Shown: one piece after another, positions 5,526 through 7,053 of the stretch | Layout: each line of letters starts with the position of its first letter | How positions within the stretch are numbered: the first letter of the stretch is position 1 | Assembly: GCA_027027675.1 (NCBI GenBank) | Contig: JALVKT010000188.1 | Location: 1-7,053, forward strand | Length of the DNA stretch: 7,053 bases | From: Thermofilaceae archaeon | GTDB lineage: Archaea; Thermoproteota; Thermoprotei; Thermofilales; Thermofilaceae | Direction: 5' to 3' | The notes under the pieces: model-generated | The model's database searches: none | What the model was told of the DNA's origin: nothing | Seen by the model: the letters and a program-made list of their open reading frames with translations, nothing else | Program-made: the position numbers and the translations under genes

Positions 5526-6288
5526 CGCGGTCCCTAGCGCCTTTTTCCACGGCCTCCACTATCCCACGCAGGGCATCCTCAACGTTACTGCTCTCCTCAA
5601 CTATCGTCCCAGTCACAACTATGTCGGCTCCAGCCCTCACCAGCCTATAAGCCGTCTCAGGATCCCTGATACCCCCTCCCACGAGTATCGGGATGGAGAC
5701 TGCCTTCCTGACAAGGGCCACGGCCTCGGCTGGCACAGGCTTGCCGCCTGACCCGCCCTCGAGGTAGATGAAGTCGAAGCCTATGTACTCCGCGGCCAAG
5801 GCGTACGCCGCAACTATCTCGGGCTTGTTGAACGGCAGAGGCCTCGTATAGCTCACAATCGACACGGCCCCGCCCACGCCCACAATTATGTATCCCAGCG
5901 ACAGCGCCTCCAAGCCGTACCTCTTAACGATGAACGCCCCCTGCATCTGAGCGCCGGTTATGAAGTAGGGGTTCTGCGAGTTCAGCACCGAGATGAACCA
6001 GAGGGCGTCGGCGTGCCTGCTGAGAGCGGTGGGGGAGCCCGGGAAAAGTATCACCGGGATGTCTATCTCCCTCTTAATGGCTAGCACTATCTCGTCCGTC
6101 ATGCTCTCCGAGACGCCTATGCTGCCGCCCACCATTATCGCGGACGTGCCAGACCGGTAAGCAGCCCTCCCGATCTCAGCCGCCTCCTCGGGCCCCGTCT
6201 TGTCCGGGTCTATAAGCGTCATGTGGAGCGCGCCGCGCTCCCTTATCCTATCCAGAATATACCGTCTAACCCTACCTTCACCCCTCAT
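5515..6288 (-). CDS. Geranylgeranylglyceryl phosphate synthase (GGGP synthase)
   Basis: The 257-residue protein is a TIM-barrel GGGP synthase, which joins sn-glycerol-1-phosphate to geranylgeranyl diphosphate to form the first ether bond of archaeal lipids. Motifs run in the expected order: HMTLIDPDK (22-30, Mg and phosphate site), VGGSIGVSE (53-61), LFPGSPTALS (81-90), the SQNPYFI loop (104-110), YIIVGVGGAVSIV (133-145), YLEGGSGGKPVP (175-186), VGGGIRDPETA (203-213) and VTGTIVEES (225-233). The compact form and GVGGAVSIV suggest the group found in crenarchaea. I chose ATG 6288 because GGAGGAGG at 6305-6298 precedes it by nine bases and family proteins start near the RVRRYILDRI helix. A GTG at 6324 would add a basic 12-residue stretch from the elf1 overlap. 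The first 11 bases overlap elf1 and the last 11 overlap secG. Confidence 0.95.
   Translation of the reverse strand: MRGEGRVRRYILDRIRERGALHMTLIDPDKTGPEEAAEIGRAAYRSGTSAIMVGGSIGVSESMTDEIVLAIKREIDIPVILFPGSPTALSRHADALWFISVLNSQNPYFITGAQMQGAFIVKRYGLEALSLGYIIVGVGGAVSIVSYTRPLPFNKPEIVAAYALAAEYIGFDFIYLEGGSGGKPVPAEAVALVRKAVSIPILVGGGIRDPETAYRLVRAGADIVVTGTIVEESSNVEDALRGIVEAVEKGARDRVKG
5542..5546 (+). terminator. Candidate T-tract terminator for the ZPR1-secG unit
   Basis: A five-T run occurs 17 bases after the secG stop, within the 3' end of the convergent GGGP synthase gene, where it is the codon pair GAA AAA. No hairpin is evident. Inferred from position and composition. Confidence 0.36.
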
Positions 6289-6580
6289 CCTGCTCAGCCT
6301 CCTCCCCCTCCTTCTCGCCCTCACCGGACTCCTCCACTCCTATACGTCCCTCCTCGTACGCGTCCAGGAACTTACTATAATAGTCGACCTCGGCGAGATA
6401 AGGGTTATACTCGAACTCCGCCTCAAGGCCACAGCTAGAGCACACAACCCTAGCCACACCCTTCCTACGGTCTATAAGCACGCTCACCGAAGTCTCGCCG
6501 CAGCGGGGACACTGGAATATCTTGGGTAGCCTGCGCCGAGGGCGCAGCCTAATTTTACGCCTCCTTTTCCGCCTACCCAT
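6278..6580 (-). CDS. elf1: Transcription elongation factor Elf1, archaeal
   Basis: The 100-residue protein starts MGRRKRRRKIRLRPRRR, like the MGRRKSKRK start of eukaryotic Elf1. It carries a zinc ribbon with Cys24-Pro-Arg-Cys27 and Cys47-Ser-Ser-Cys50. After the ribbon, PYLAEVDYYSKFLDAYEEG (60-78) aligns with the eukaryotic YLSEPVDVYSDWIDACEA. Elf1 binds RNA polymerase near the downstream DNA channel and helps elongation through obstacles. Homologues are known in Crenarchaeota and related archaea. Residues 76-100 form an acidic, low-complexity tail (about half Glu/Asp) that contrasts with the basic N-terminus. The ATG at 6580 is preceded by GAGG at 6588-6585, four bases away. It follows the OB-fold gene by 38 bases and overlaps GGGP synthase by 11 bases, so all three are probably transcribed together. 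Confidence 0.88.
   Translation of the reverse strand: MGRRKRRRKIRLRPRRRLPKIFQCPRCGETSVSVLIDRRKGVARVVCSSCGLEAEFEYNPYLAEVDYYSKFLDAYEEGRIGVEESGEGEKEGEEAEQDEG
6298..6305 (-). promoter_or_regulatory. Ribosome binding site of GGGP synthase, inside elf1
   Basis: GGAGGAGG on the minus strand, nine bases before ATG 6288, comes from Glu codons (GAG GAG) in the acidic tail of elf1. It supports ATG 6288 over GTG 6324. GAG-rich coding sequence makes such matches common, so support is moderate. Confidence 0.55.
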
Positions 6581-6606
6581 TACGCCTCACAACACATTGA
6601 CTCTCG

Positions 6607-6616
6607 ATATAGAAAT
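6607..6616 (-). promoter_or_regulatory. Possible TATA element before elf1
   Basis: The minus strand reads ATTTCTATATCG in the 38-base gap between the OB-fold gene and elf1. A start about 25 bases on would fall near 6586, giving a leader of about five bases but cutting into the GAGG ribosome site. It could be an internal promoter or chance AT-richness; weak. Confidence 0.25.
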
Positions 6617-6618
6617 AT

Positions 6619-7053
6619 TCACCCCTCAGCCACCTCGAGGGCGTACAGGGTCCCCCTCTCCGGGTCGAAGAAGCCCCTAAACAGGAAGTCCCTACCCCTA
6701 ACCTCGTCCACACTATACTCTATAATCTTCTCAACCCCCTCATAGCCGCACAAGTCCTCCTCCACGAGGCCCAGTACCAGGGCGGCCGCCTTCTCCCCCG
6801 ATACAATGCACCTCGCCCTCCCAGTGCCGTCGTCCACAGTACACCTAAGAGTAGCCAGAAGCCTATCCCCGCACCTATAGTACAGGGAGGCGTCCAGGAG
6901 CGTCGCGTAGACCTCAACCCACCCCGAAGCCCCCAAGAGGCGAGCCCTAGAGTACACGGGGCTATACAAGCCCCTATCCTCGACAACCGCGCAGTCCCCC
7001 AGGACCGGGCCGCGCGCCGTCTCCCGAACACCCCACGCCTCAACCTCCCTCCC
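6619..7053 (-). CDS. OB-fold protein, RPA / single-strand-binding-like, C-terminal part
   Basis: The minus-strand frame is open from the window end (7053) to TGA at 6621-6619, giving 144 residues that begin GREVEAWGVRETARG; the N-terminus lies beyond the window. Residues about 35-140 look like one OB-fold: RARLLGASGWVEVYATLLDA, then LLATLRCTVDDGTGRARCIV (65-84), where the VDDGTG turn followed by a beta strand is typical of RPA-family and helicase-type OB domains, then a SGEKAAALVLGL helix and closing strands (DFLFRGFF, GTLYALEV). YYRCGD at 58-63 and Cys71 resemble a reduced version of the zinc-binding insertion in RPA large-subunit C-terminal domains, but a full four-Cys set is not seen. It could be an RPA subunit, a multi-OB ssDNA-binding protein, or an RNA-binding OB protein. 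An internal TTG at 6969 is not a convincing start because similar sequence continues upstream. Confidence 0.6.
   Translation of the reverse strand, partial: GREVEAWGVRETARGPVLGDCAVVEDRGLYSPVYSRARLLGASGWVEVYATLLDASLYYRCGDRLLATLRCTVDDGTGRARCIVSGEKAAALVLGLVEEDLCGYEGVEKIIEYSVDEVRGRDFLFRGFFDPERGTLYALEVAEG

Noticed and set aside
1..7053. A mobile element, defence island or new multi-gene system
   Set aside because: Every gene except the partial OB-fold protein and the HTH regulator has a clear housekeeping assignment, gaps are tiny, and there are no transposase, integrase, toxin-antitoxin, nuclease or direct-repeat signals.

Overview
The window is a dense, fully coding stretch of archaeal chromosome, most likely from a hyperthermophilic crenarchaeon (Thermoproteota; a Desulfurococcales-like member such as an Aeropyrum or Pyrodictiaceae relative is my inference, not proven). 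The reasons are the gene content (IF5B, archaeal Trm1, the Nop5-fibrillarin pair, Sec61-beta, geranylgeranylglyceryl phosphate synthase, and an Elf1 of the kind known from crenarchaea and their relatives), GC-rich coding sequence with heavy use of AGG/AGA Arg and ATA Ile codons, TATA boxes within about 25-35 bases of start codons, and GGAGGTGA-type ribosome binding sites inside operons.

Layout. (1) 1-483, plus strand: the C-terminal end of translation initiation factor IF5B, cut by the window start. (2) 2616 down to 480, minus strand: a two-gene unit, an archaeal Cro/C1-type regulator followed by the tRNA G26 dimethyltransferase Trm1. Trm1 converges on IF5B and the two stop codons share one CTAG. 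(3) 4649 down to 2671, minus strand: nop5 followed by fibrillarin, the protein core of the box C/D 2'-O-methylation RNP, tightly coupled at translation. (4) 4701-5525, plus strand, divergent from nop5: a ZPR1-type zinc-finger protein and the Sec61-beta subunit of the translocon. (5) 7053 down to 5515, minus strand: the C-terminal part of an OB-fold (RPA-like) protein, Elf1, and GGGP synthase. The last of these converges on and overlaps Sec61-beta by 11 bases.

The theme is information processing (translation initiation, tRNA and rRNA modification, transcription elongation, possibly single-strand binding) with two membrane genes, for protein export and the first committed step of archaeal lipid synthesis. 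The largest gap between genes, using the starts chosen here, is about 55 bases, so no stretch over 300 bases lacks a gene. I see no tRNA, rRNA, CRISPR array, transposon or prophage feature.

I find no evidence of a previously undescribed system. The best leads are regulatory and architectural: a 9-bp-arm inverted repeat centred on the predicted nop5 transcription start and touching its start codon, ribosome binding sites written into low-complexity protein tails, and T-tracts written into the opposite strand of convergent genes.
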